Of a DNA stretch of 64,000 nucleotides, positions 24,165 through 35,223 are shown one piece after another. The position numbers were made by a program, and so were the translations under genes. Location: positions 49,963-113,962 of the forward strand of contig JADHZB010002064.1 in NCBI GenBank assembly GCA_015657535.1. The letters are read 5' to 3'. The DNA is from Nephromyces sp. MM_2019. Lineage: Eukaryota; Apicomplexa; Aconoidasida; Nephromycida. How positions within the stretch are numbered: the stretch's first letter is position 1; each line of letters opens with the position of its first letter. Below the pieces are notes generated by a model. It saw only the letters and a list, made by a program, of their open reading frames with translations. It was not told the DNA's origin and ran no database searches.

Positions 24165-25460
24165 ATGGCAGGTATAAGGCAGTTCACGAGAGTTTCACCA
24201 TTCAGATTGAATTTCTTACCATTGAGGAAGGTAGAGGATCTATGGAAAGGTTTGTATACGCTCAAATATTCCTACTATGTTATAACATCCTTTTTGCTTT
24301 TTATTTCTCATTTGCCCGTCTACATTACTTATTAACATTACCTAAACGCTTGCTTTTTCCAAAACTTTGAATAAATTATTATTTGAAGTAGTCAAAACCC
24401 ATATAATACACAATAAATAAATTTAATTGTAATTTTATAGGTAGCTACCTAGATCCCAATATCAATGCTGATGAAAAAAAAAGAAATTCAGTTACTGGGG
24501 ATGCATGGCCATCTGTTATATTAAAAAACAAATCTTTTGATGACTTACACAAACTTTGGTATATATGTTTAAAGGAAAAGAATCTACTTTTTAGTGAAAG
24601 ATGGGCAGCCTATCAAAAAGGAGTCAAAATGGAGGAACCTGGAAGAATCAAGAAAGTAAACAAACTACTTTTGTAACTAAAATAATTAGAAGCATTTTAA
24701 TTTAAAATATTACAATTCGTACAACCTTATACCCTCCTCTATATGAAAAGCCTCCTTTAACTCAAATTTTCAGTGTAAAATAACAATGAAGCGTATATTA
24801 GGCGAACTATCAAGAAGAGAGATCCATCAGCAATGCTTAAGAGGTCAAAATATTCTTGAGGCACAGGTATATAAGAAGCATTATAACCAATAAGACTACC
24901 AAATCATCTAAATATACTAAAAAATTCTTATTCGCACACTCTTACACTCAGACTAAAAGGGAAGCTCTAGAAACTCAAAACTTTCATATTGAAGAGGAAA
25001 TTTTAAAGCTGAAGTCCTATATTTCAAAGTATGTACAGTGAAAAACAAAAAATGGCGAATATTGAATATTTTTTTTTGTTAAAGACTTCCGAACCATGAC
25101 AATGAAGCAAGAAGCCTATGGAAGATCAATCTCGAAAATCGACAATTGGAACAAAATGATATTATGCTCAGATTATCCCCAATAAGAAAAGGTTACTTTT
25201 TTACTTTGTAAAAGCTTTCTTGATATATGAAATATTCTTTGTGGTAATACTTTTACTTAAAACATTCGAAGTGAATACATAGGAATGCTACCCTTAAGAC
25301 TAAATAACTACCTGTTCAACCTTTAGAAACGTTACAACTAGTGGCCCCAAACTGGAGATATCAAAGGAAATACTCAGATATACCAGGCCATATTTCTTGG
25401 AAGAAGCAAAAGATTAGAGCTCTTGTAGACCAGCAACGCAAGCCAATAAAATTTTATTAA
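24165..25460 (+). CDS. MRPL47: Mitochondrial large ribosomal subunit protein uL29m (MRPL47 type)
   Basis: This is a structural protein of the mitochondrial large ribosomal subunit near the tunnel exit. Six exons, 24165-24249, 24441-24655, 24774-24866, 24952-25028, 25085-25191 and 25327-25460, join cleanly into 236 residues. The N-terminus ([20 protein letters not shown]) is a typical mitochondrial presequence rich in R and hydrophobics without acids. The family core is unmistakable: [20 protein letters not shown] then [17 protein letters not shown], followed by the second helix [20 protein letters not shown], as in MRPL47/bacterial L29. The C-terminal extension ends [20 protein letters not shown]. 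The gene converges with the RIIa-like gene on the minus strand; the stops are about 365 bp apart. Confidence 0.92.
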
Positions 25461-25825
25461 TTATGGACAACTCATTGTTTAATAGTTTCTTGCACCGTAA
25501 ATTCAATCAAACTTGGAATAGCATGGAAAAGTTTTATAAGTACGAAGCTGGACTTCAACTTATTCTCAATTACATTTTTATAACAAATTTTATGTTAGAT
25601 ATATTTATTTTACTAATATAACAATCTCTAGATTTTTCAAAACCACTTGCAGAATTTCAACATCCACAGAACAAGAGGTAAAATTATATCAAAGCTCATA
25701 GTCCAATTAAAGTTTACATAATTGAATATATAATTTCCTTGATCAATCTAAAATAATATCTGAATTGAAAATTGAAAGACTTTTAAAATCCCTGAATTGC
25801 TCGATTGTTGCAAATATAACCCTAG
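25461..25825. other. Convergent 3' spacer
   Basis: 365 bp between the stops of uL29m (+) and the RIIa-like gene (-). It is AT-rich with no coding signal; it should hold both polyadenylation regions. Confidence 0.55.
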
Positions 25826-26505
25826 TTATCTGATCTTTATATCATCTCTATCTGATTCTTCAATGTTCTCTAAATTATATTCTAGCCCCTGAATATTAAT
25901 TAACTCAATAATAAGAACAAAGGATTTTTAAAAATCCTTTATGAGGATTTTGAAGGCTTTCTAACTATTATTAACTCTTTTCAATTATTAATCTAGGGAT
26001 CTTTTTAGAAATTAAGAAAATTACTGTAACATACTGAAGATAATAAAATCTTACATTGTCCTTTATTCTCTTAAGTTCTTTTATAAGAAATTCTTTAACA
26101 TCTTCAGGCTTGAAATAGAGCACAGAAGTACATAAAATCTAAAAAAGTCAAATATTTGAACGTTATTAAACAGGATAAAAAATAATACTTTCCAACTTCT
26201 TCAGACTTTTTATGAAAATTATACCATAATTTTGTTGCAATAGATAAGCTATATAATTACTTGGAAAATTTCGTCAATTTGATTAGCTTTTATATACTCT
26301 GCAATTTTGTCTTGACTATCTGTGAAATTACATGTACTAGCAACAAATCATATTTAGTTTCTAAAGCTCAGGGCTCACAAGTTTTTAGTGATTCAATAGG
26401 CAAAATCTGCTCCATGGTCTTACGGAAGCTAAATTCTTCATTTTGTGATGGGATATTGTCCTTCATATTTACGGTTTTTTTGTTGCCTTCTCTTATATTC
26501 AGCAT
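25826..26505 (-). CDS. 110-aa RIIa/Dpy-30-like docking-domain protein
   Basis: Four exons, 26505-26379, 26319-26261, 26138-26055 and 25888-25826, join with phases 1,0,0 into 111 codons including TAA. After a polar start, residues about 44-88 form a two-helix unit: IAEYIKANQIDEIFQILCTS, then YFKPEDVKEFLIKELKRIKD. This matches the RIIa dimerisation/docking pattern of EFCAB10-like, adenylate-kinase-linked and flagellar radial-spoke proteins (YL----I---F--L---LL---P-DP--FL---L--LK). Such domains dimerise and bind amphipathic helices of AKAP-like scaffolds. The acidic tail (ENIEESDRDD) has no EF-hand. A role in a motility or cAMP-signalling scaffold is inferred from the family only. The acceptor of exon 2 was chosen because the earlier AG gives a stop. 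Confidence 0.78.
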
Positions 26506-27609
26506 CTTATGAGTTCAAAGTTATAATTAAGCTTCTTATGCCAAGTTTTGCTAGCAAAATTCATATAAACAGGGATAACCTATATTTAAAATATAATTTT
26601 ATATCTCGAAGCCTGTAAAATCAATATATGCTTGGATTGTTAATTACATGCTGTGAAACCTTACTAATGCTCAGATTTAAAGCATTTTAGAAATATTCCG
26701 AAAAAAGATCAAGAATTAATTGATTAAATTGTTCAGTTTAAAGCTGCTTTATAAATTTATATTTTTCATATTGATATGGGCTATATAAAAAACAAATAAA
26801 AGAGTGTTAATCCTATAATTACTTTGATCTAGAAATCAGAGAATTCACTTGAAATCATTGGAATCTTTAAGGAAGAAATTTTTTTTAGAGTAGCGTTGAT
26901 ATGTATTGATCCAGTACATAAATTGGATTCTTTTTAAATATCTACTAGATAAGATAAATTTTTTCCATTTTTTTATGAGGCTATGTATCAAGTAGAGCAA
27001 TTTTTTTTGTATTAAAAATAAATTTTTTTATTAATTTTTAATTACAAGTTTTATTTTAGCAACAAAAGCCCCTAACATATTACCTTTGAGAAGCTAATTG
27101 ATTCAAATTTGTTTTAAAAATAAAGAATTTGAAGATAACAAAATGAGAATTCTATGTGGATATAATTTTACCCTATAAATGAAGATAAGTAAATCTGATC
27201 AAACTAATAAAATATTCAAATTATAATTCACAAAGTGATAAATTTAGATTTATTAGCTGTTCAAAGCTCTTGATTGCCAAATTTTCTAATCTTTAATTAA
27301 AAGTGTGCAATGGTAGTTTAACAATATCATAGAAAACTGAACCTTTAGCAAGTTTAGTGGTCAAGGGTTAACCCAAGCTATGTCTTAGTAATCAGCCTGA
27401 ATTTGTGCAAACAAACAACTTGCGTTTTGTTAGAATATCTTATAGAAACACTTTACCTGTGGGGGATGTTAACTCAGCAAGTCTTTTCCGAGCGAGCTAC
27501 AATTTACGTAGAATTTAAAAAACGTTTACTCTCAATGGTATATTGCATCATAGCAATTGAAACATCAAGATGATTTTAGCAAAATATTCGACACTATTAC
27601 CTATTAAAA
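26506..27609. other. Divergent upstream region
   Basis: About 1.1 kb between the starts of the RIIa-like gene (-) and D2HGDH (+). It is AT-rich with several T and A runs. The part from 27330 to 27560 is noticeably less AT-biased, but I could not fit a tRNA, snRNA or coding model to it. Confidence 0.45.
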
Positions 27610-29677
27610 ATGATAAATAAGCTTAGATTATATACCTTCACCAGAATTTACTCGGTGAATTTCATTACCAACTTTTTCAAAAACTTCAATCCTCGTTCAG
27701 AACTAAGTACCTTAGCACAGAAAACTAATTATGCTAAACCACCATATCCTAGATCAAATAAGTTCAAGATACCAACTGAGAATGATTTAAGAAAACTCAA
27801 ATCTCTGCTAAATGATCCCACCAATCAGTTTTTTGATTCGATTGAGGACATTATACCTTACTGCAGTGATTGGACTGGTGTATTTCAGTCTTCAACTATT
27901 GAAAATACTAGTGATCCCTTATCCCGTACTCCTGTTGTTATATTTCCACAAACTGTTAAAGAAATATCTAATATACTCAAATATTGCAACGATAATAAAA
28001 TAGCATTAAGCCCACAGGCAGGAAACACAGGTAATGAAGTTAATCACTTAAGCATTCTATGACCATCATATCTCAATATGATTTAAATATTATAACCTCC
28101 AGGCCTTGTATGGGGCTCCGTTCCTTTATATGACGAGATAGTAATAAACCTTTCGAAACTTAACAGCATAATTAGTTTCGACAATAAAACTGGAACTTTG
28201 AAATGCGAAGCTGGTTGCATCGTCGAGAATCTGAACAATTTCCTAAATTCACAAAGCCCACCCTTTATGCTTCCCTATGATCTTGGCTCAAAAGGTAGCT
28301 GCCAAATTGGTGGCAATATAAGCACTAATGCTGGTAAAATCCTAAAAATATCCTCTTAACTTTTAATATTTTATTCAAACAAAAAAATTTGAATAATTCA
28401 CCATTTTATGAAAGCATTTGTTTGACATATCCTAATTATTCCTATAGGTGGTTTAAGGATGGTAAGATATGGAAATCTTGCAGGTTCAGTTTTGGGCTTG
28501 GAAATTGTACTCGCGGATGGTACAGTAATTGATTCCACGAGTGAACTCAAAAAAGATAACACAGGTAATATATCAGTTTTTCCACATTATAAATAGCATT
28601 TTCAACATATCTCACACTCCTTATATTGAATAATTCTTTATAAAAATAATAGGAATAAAGCTTCATCAACTATTTCTGGGCGCCGAGGGCACTTTGGGTA
28701 TTGTTACTAAAGTTATTATACAATGCCCCAATAGTCCATCATCAGTCCAAACTTGCTTGTTGAAATTTGACTCATTTGAAAAGTTAAATAATGTAGCATT
28801 GCAACTTAAAGAGAAATTTTCGGATATTATCGCTGCATTGGAGTTTTTTGACAATGTTTGTTTGACGAGTGTACTCAAAGTGATTCCAAATACAAAGGAT
28901 GCATTCAATAGGGATAGCAATTCAGCTATGGAACAAAAACTAGAAAATGTGAATAGCACTGCCAATCAATTTTACCTACTAATAGAAACTCATGGACAAA
29001 ATGAATTAGCAGATAAAACTCGGGTTTCGCAAGTTGTAGAAAGCTTAGTAGAAAATGGTACAATTAACGATGGACTCTGGGTCGAAAGCGAGACCCAGCG
29101 AAAGGAAATTTGGGTCCTCAGAGAACAGATAAGTACAAGCCTTAACTATCATGGGAAAGTACACAAATTTGACCTTACATTCAAACCGGGAAATATGTAC
29201 GCAGTTATTGAAGAATGCCGCCAATACTTAGGTAAGTTATTTAATTTTTCAGACACTGTTTTTTATATTTCAAAGACTTTTTTGTTGGTAATTTTAGCTG
29301 ATTATGAACCACAAGACTTATTCACTGTTGGATATGGTCATGTCGGAGATGGAAACATACACCTTAATGTAATAGTTAAAAACACCAAAATTTTTGAAGA
29401 TGTAGGTAAAAGACTTGACGAATGGGTTTACAAATACACTATTGAGCAAGGTAAAACACTTTTACAATTTATATCTCCACACTATACTAAAATTCACCCT
29501 CATCTCAATTTTACTCACTCAGGTGGTTCTATTTCAGCTGAGCATGGTATTGGATCTCTTAAATCCAAAAAGTTATCCTACGCAAAGGATATATCATATA
29601 TTAATACAATGAGAATCCTTAAAAATTTATTTGACCCATATGGCATACTGAATCCCTACAAATTAATACCAAAATAG
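27610..29677 (+). CDS. D2HGDH: D-2-hydroxyglutarate dehydrogenase (FAD-linked, mitochondrial)
   Basis: This enzyme oxidises D-2-hydroxyglutarate to 2-oxoglutarate, passing electrons from FAD to an acceptor in the mitochondrion. Six exons, all in phase 1 (27610-28030, 28103-28333, 28448-28564, 28653-29231, 29298-29450, 29523-29677), give 551 residues, close to the usual 520-550. The start [20 protein letters not shown] looks like a mitochondrial presequence. FAD-binding PCMH motifs follow: [27 protein letters not shown] joined to [48 protein letters not shown] and [14 protein letters not shown]. The C-terminal FAD-oxidase domain carries [15 protein letters not shown] (metal/substrate histidines), [16 protein letters not shown] and the ending [14 protein letters not shown], which distinguishes D2HGDH from more distant D-lactate dehydrogenases, although a D-lactate substrate cannot be excluded. 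Confidence 0.95.
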
Positions 29678-30435
29678 TTTTTATGTAGAATTATTTTATT
29701 TTTGGGGAAATAAAAATGAACAATTTTTTAGATCAATATTACATAATGTTAATAATTTATTGATATTTGCCTTCTCGACAGCAATTCACTAGTGTATTCC
29801 CAAACTACAAATTTTTATAACAATACTTGCTATTTGTAAAATTAAAACTTAATGAGTTACACTTTTTAATGTAACGACAATTTCAACAAAATTAAATTTT
29901 AATTTTTTTGTATCTTGAAACAAATTGAATTTGTCTAATATTTCTGTAAGTTAACATGACCTAACTTTTGGTTGAAGCTTGGAAAATTATTTATAAAATG
30001 TCAAATTATGTTCTAAGAAATTTCTTAAATGAAAATATCATCTAATAGAGTAACAAATCTAACAGGTTGTTAGGCAAGTCTTGCAGTGTATAATCATTAA
30101 GATATGTCTTAGAAACTAAAGGATAAGTTTAAGAGCCTATCATTATAGCATCAGATCAAAATGTAAGAAAATATAATTTTCTGGAATATATTGAACTTTA
30201 TTAACAGTTTGAAAGCAACCTTTAAATTTATTACTCTTAAAATTCTAGATACAACTATTGAGATGCTTTTGGCTTGAGTAATGAAGAATAAAACTTTTGA
30301 AAATGGCTGAAATTACCCATTTCCAAGTCTTTATACCAACGATCGAACCCCTATAATAATTAGGTCTTAATTTTAACTAACAACTTAGTGAACCAAGTAC
30401 ACAAACCTTAAAGTTTTTTTGGAGCAAATAAAAAT
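29678..30435. other. Convergent intergenic region, no gene seen
   Basis: About 760 bp between the 3' ends of D2HGDH (+) and the gene at 30436-32929 (-). It is AT-rich and no exon or RNA could be supported. Confidence 0.5.
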
Positions 30436-32929
30436 TCAAAAGGTGGAATACAGCATCCCTTGTGTCCTGACTAGGCATTCTTAGATTTATTTCTGTCTTA
30501 TGATTCTCACTAAAGATAAAATTATGACGTATTTTTACTGAGAATTGACACTTAAATAGGGATTAAAGGGTCACCTGCATATTTGTAAATTAATAATACG
30601 ACGATCGTCTTCATCTGATTTTCCTAACATAGACCTAATTGGTACCCATCTATTCAATTGAAACTCAGACCATTGAAGTGTTATAGCATCATAATCTCTT
30701 ATTATCTTTGGAGTAATGTTTAGTCCCTTTTTATTTGTTAAATAAAAAAATGCATTTATATGTTTTAGTTCACAGGAAGGCGAAATCTACAAGAGATTTC
30801 TGTAACTTTCTATATGAGTTTGCTTAAGCTTATTTGCTTGAACAATCGAGATTGTGTAGGCTAAATATTTGAGTTAAGAAGTTATTACCTTTCTGTTTGT
30901 CTTCAAAATCAATTCAACTACTGATACCGGCTCATCAGTTACGATGTTTGAACTCATATAGAGTTTCTCGAATTCGGAGCGCTTTATGAAGGCTTCGAAA
31001 GTGTTATCACCCTGTGAAATTCGAATTAAAAGTCATCCCAAACAAAATAATTTAAAGTGTTTGAGAGTTTCTAGCTGAAGTTACACTATTTGATGAGCTA
31101 CTAAGGATACCAAAATATTTCTTATTTTGTTTTCAACTTTGATGTTGGGGATCATTCTGTAATTACCTTAACAATATAGGTCAGAATTTCCCTTGCCATT
31201 ATTGAGTTCAGCAAAATTGGGCCAGATTTGATACTTGAATACACATATTTTGGAGGGTCTTGATCAGTACATCTTATTACACGTAGTTTGACCACTTTTC
31301 CAATCTATTTAATTTAATACTTAGTTAGTTTATATATCATTATTCAAGGCTAATGAGCAGCGCTTTTTATAAATTTGCATGGTTCAATTAAAATTTGAAA
31401 TAATTTCTAACAAATTGTGTCTATTCAAAATTTTCACATTTTACCATTGATTCATTTAACATTATTTGATCACCATAGAAACTGGGTTCAGTCTCTTTGT
31501 CGTCCCGATTCCCTACTATAAACCACTCAACAGAAATTGGGGGACATCTCTTAGCTCTTAATGAAAGGTCTTTGAAAATTAAACTACAACCTGACAAGAA
31601 ACAAGTAGAACAGAACACCTGTATTCATTTTAATTTGAGAAGCTTTTGGTTTAATTTAATTTGCTTAAACTCTTATATTTTATGCTGTTTCATTTATAGA
31701 TGAATCGGTAAAAAAAATCAATTTGGAGAAAACTAAAAACTTTCCTGCTTCATAATTTCCTTCCATAGAAATAGGGAAATTAACATTTAACTCGGCTTCG
31801 ACCTCAATTATTTTCAGCTCTTGCTCATCCTATATAGTTTTAATTAATAAGTTTATTTATTGTCTGCAAAATTTGGCCTGGGTATCCATGGAACGTAAAA
31901 AAGAATTCACAATTCGATTACTTCCTGATCTTTTGTAGATTTGTTTTTAATCTTTATCTTGCATTTATTTCTGGCAATGGAACAATTAACTTATATTTTC
32001 AATCTATATAACTTAGCATGTAATCTCAATTTTAAATATAATGAATTTATCATTAATCATTGAGTTTTATAATAGATTTATCAAGTAGCTCAGTCTTTTT
32101 TTAATCCTAAAAAATTATGTTATCGCTAAAATTCCTTTACCCTTTTGGTAAATCTAACAAAGATTCGACGGATGAATCGCTATGTGAGCTGTGCTGAAAA
32201 CTTAGATCTTTAATTGAGTACTTATTATAAGCAGTAGGCTCAAACTGCTGATGTTCAATTTTTTTCAAGCCATAACTTTGAATCCTAATTCCATAAAGCA
32301 TTCTAAATGATTCACAGAACTCGAAACACTCTTCTATATTGTTAAAACTGATTGACAAAAACTCGGAGTTTGATGCTTGATTTTGATATAAAATATCAAC
32401 CTTCTATAGAATAGCTTTAAGCTTGTTTTTTCAATTTTAATCAATACTGAATCCCTTACCTCTTTTATTTGCTGGGCATAAATTATCCTTGCTGTTTTTA
32501 TTCTAGTAATAAACTCACCTGACCTCATAGTTATTTGTATAGCACATTGTGGGCTGATCTCTAGCTTAATATAAACATCAGATTTTAGGCCCTCAAAAAA
32601 TATAACCACTGGGAAGGTATTTTTGGTAATTAACAATTGACTTGGAGTAAATCTTGAAACTCTGGACTTGTTTAAGGCATCATCATCAATTTGTTCTGAA
32701 ACATCGTTTATATTCTGAATTTTTCATAAAAACTCCAAAAGACTAGGGCAAAACAAAAAATTTAGTAGTTTTTGTCTTGTAACTTATAGTGATTAAGAAA
32801 CCTGCTATTTTTGTAATTATGAACCGCACCATTTTCTTTATTGCCAATAGCAACTGCTTCACTAAGTGCCGATCCCAGAAAAAGGATGTTATCCATGACC
32901 CAATCCTTGTTTGGGTGCACAATCCCCAT
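30436..32929 (-). CDS. Multi-exon protein with possible PH-like and AIR9/A9-like domains
   Basis: Exons in reading order: a 5' exon ending near 32826 (first ATG at 32929, junction ambiguous), ~32714-32519, 32491-32460, 32403-32141, 31970-31922, 31829-31741, 31583-31445, 31304-31167, 31011-30889, 30786-30575 and 30466-30436. Phases agree from the second exon on, giving about 440 residues. The N-terminal half (DVYIKLEISPQCAIQITMRS, ARIIYAQQIKEK, NIEECFEFCESFRMLYGI) looks like a small beta-barrel capped by a helix, as in PH folds. The second half contains PPISVEWFIVG with YGDQIMLNESMIGKVVKLRV, resembling the Ig-like A9 repeats of plant AIR9, followed by FEAFIKRSEF and SVVELILKTNRK. The ending is LQICRTQGMLYSTF. 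These domain calls rest on pattern only. No signal peptide is seen. A cytoskeleton-associated role would be a guess from AIR9. Confidence 0.58.
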
Positions 32930-33399
32930 TGGGTTATGCAATATTTTTTTGGTTTGCCTTTTATCAGAACTCGAGTGAGTCTATAGTATTTGGTTTGCTC
33001 GGAATAATAAAACTTGATAAAATCAGCTCTTTACATATAATTGTATCAAACTTTGAATTTGTGAATTAAACAAATAAGGCATTTTGTTAAAATGAAAAGT
33101 GACAAAAATTGAATAGCATCAAAAATATACTGAAGTAAAAAAAAATGTAGCATAAAAACTGAAGCTTCCACACGAGTATCTGTGGCTCCTCAGTGTCAGT
33201 TTTACCACACGAATTGTGCTAGGACCTCACATTTGCGATTCCCAATTTTAAACAAACTCTCACAATGACAACTTTTAATTTATTATATTCTTTAATGACT
33301 TTACACATTTAAACCATCCAATTTATAATACTAGAGGATGACGGGATAGCAAAGTAGGCTAAGTTTTAAATTTAAGCTTGGACTTGAAGGACTTTCACA
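32930..33399. other. Divergent promoter region
   Basis: 470 bp between the starts of the AIR9-like candidate (-) and the RbfA-like gene (+). An open stretch of the minus strand continues to about 32982 behind an acceptor-like CTATAG, so the minus-strand gene could have one more 5' exon here. Confidence 0.4.
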
Positions 33400-34897
33400 A
33401 TGGAAAGAATATTATTCAAAAGAGTTATACCCCTTTTCAATAATCCCAATCACTCATATTTCATTCAATCATCTATCAACCCTATTTTAGCTCCTAAATT
33501 GTTATCAGCTTTAACTTACCAAGCTTACGACACAGGCTACGAACAAACTAGAAAGTTTAGCTCATTCGAAAAGAATCATGAATACAAAATCAGTCTTAAA
33601 TCAATGAAAATGGAGATGAAAAACCTCTATAATTCATTAAACAATGATATTTACAATACAGGTGAAATAGATCAGACATCTCTACGAGATGTTTTATTAT
33701 TCAGACGTGTTCATTATATTCATAACTATAATATTGTGAAACTACTACACTAAACCTTTGTATTATACAAATAAGCCATTAATTTACAAAATCAAAACAA
33801 GTAATAACCTATCATTGAGGCTTATATATCGTTTTCGACATTTCTCATACTTTTATTCAACCTTTGATATTCTATAGATGCTTTGAATGATTCAAGCTTC
33901 TTTAAACGCTGTGAAACAAGCACTAGTAAGGACATTAAAAACCAAGATAATGATTTCAATGAGAACCTAAAGACTAATATGTGTGGCAAAAGCCTCAAAA
34001 ATTTTCCGACTAATTCTGATGAGTATAACACACAAACACATCAACAAAGAAACCATTTCCAAGACAGATACCTCAAGAGATGCCTCTTAGAAAAGAAATT
34101 AATGGTTTATAAAAAATATTATCAACCAAACCCTGAAAGAGAAGCACAACTACTAATTAAAAATTTACCACAGGTTTTTAACAATTATTTTAATTTATGA
34201 ATTTATTTTTGGTAATTATTGAACTTTTCACTAATAGAGTGATATATCAACTGAAAGCCTTGAAACCATTTTTTCTGAAGGGAAAGAATCATCAGACGAT
34301 CTAAAAGAGTCTAGCATTAAGAGAGAAGAAATTGCTTCGAGAATAAGGACACAAATTAGAACCGAAAAGCTAGCCAATTCCTCCGTTATGAAGGCTAGAA
34401 TCCCTAACGTAGCAGGTAGATCTTTTAACTCTAAATGAAATAATTTGAATAATCTAAATCATATGAATTAGGGCATATTATTGATCCGATCATATTTCAT
34501 TCAACAAGGAGAGCTTTGAGATTAGCAGCTGTTATCAAATCCAGTCTTGAGGAATTTTTAAGCTGGAACTCTCCAAAGATTCTAGAAGGGATTTTTAATG
34601 GACTTGCAGTATCAATATACAAAGTAGAACTAAGAACTACAAGGTAATTTTTATAACTTGAGATGACAATATATATTTCAAGTTTATCTTATTTCTAGAT
34701 CCGAATGCAAGGTCTATTACACTATAAGCTCCGGTCACACAGTTTTAGAAGCACAAAAGCGGCTTGAAAAAGCCTCTCCACAACTTAGATTTCAGCTTGC
34801 CCGTAAACTCGAGCTTGGTTACACCCCAAGCTTAAAATTTATCAATCAGGAATTTTATTACTCGCACAACAAATATAGATTATCCAAATTGATTTAA
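33400..34897 (+). CDS. RBFA: RbfA-domain ribosome-binding factor, probably mitochondrial
   Basis: RbfA assists maturation of the small ribosomal subunit. Five exons, 33400-33661, 33878-34173, 34238-34415, 34472-34643 and 34699-34897, join with phases 1,0,1,2 into 368 residues. The N-terminus (MERILFKRVIPLFNNPNHSY) and the following 55 residues contain R/K/S/N/Q and few acids, as in a mitochondrial presequence. The region of residues 60-245 is polar and probably disordered. The C-terminal RbfA KH-like domain is visible: RRALRLAAVIKSSLEEFLSW, LAVSIYKVELRTTR, SECKVYYTISSGH, then a helix with EKASPQLRFQLARKLELGYT and the closing strand PSLKFINQEFYY. The order and spacing match the bacterial pattern (V-I-----L, V-V--D---A-VYY, L-----LR--L-------P-L-F--D). 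The long N-terminal extension is unlike bacterial RbfA of about 130 aa. Apicoplast targeting is possible but no hydrophobic signal peptide is seen. Confidence 0.8.
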
Positions 34898-35223
34898 TTT
34901 AAAACCCCTCAAAATGACTCGAAACACCGTTTAGGTTCCATAAAAGAATCAAATTTCCAATTTTTTGCCGATTATTTACTTACCTCTTTACATAATATTA
35001 TTTTTTTTGTGGACTTTTACTATTCGGGAGGTTATAGCCCAAAATGTTACCTTTCAAACTTAATTACTAACCTTGATCAAAACTTTAATAACAACTTTAA
35101 AACAATAAAAATTGCTAATAGCCATTAGCAAATGCATCCATTCTATTAATCTGTACTTACATTGATTAACAGTCTAAGATATAACATTGAACAAATGCCT
35201 TTTTTATACTTTTCTTTTACAAC
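34898..35223. other. Spacer between two + strand genes
   Basis: About 325 bp of AT-rich sequence. It should contain the 3' end signals of the RbfA-like gene and the promoter of the coiled-coil gene. Confidence 0.5.

Noticed and set aside
26261..26512. 83-codon + strand frame, hydrophobic
   Set aside because: It is the antisense of exons 1 and 2 of the RIIa-like gene, whose spliced minus-strand product matches a known fold.
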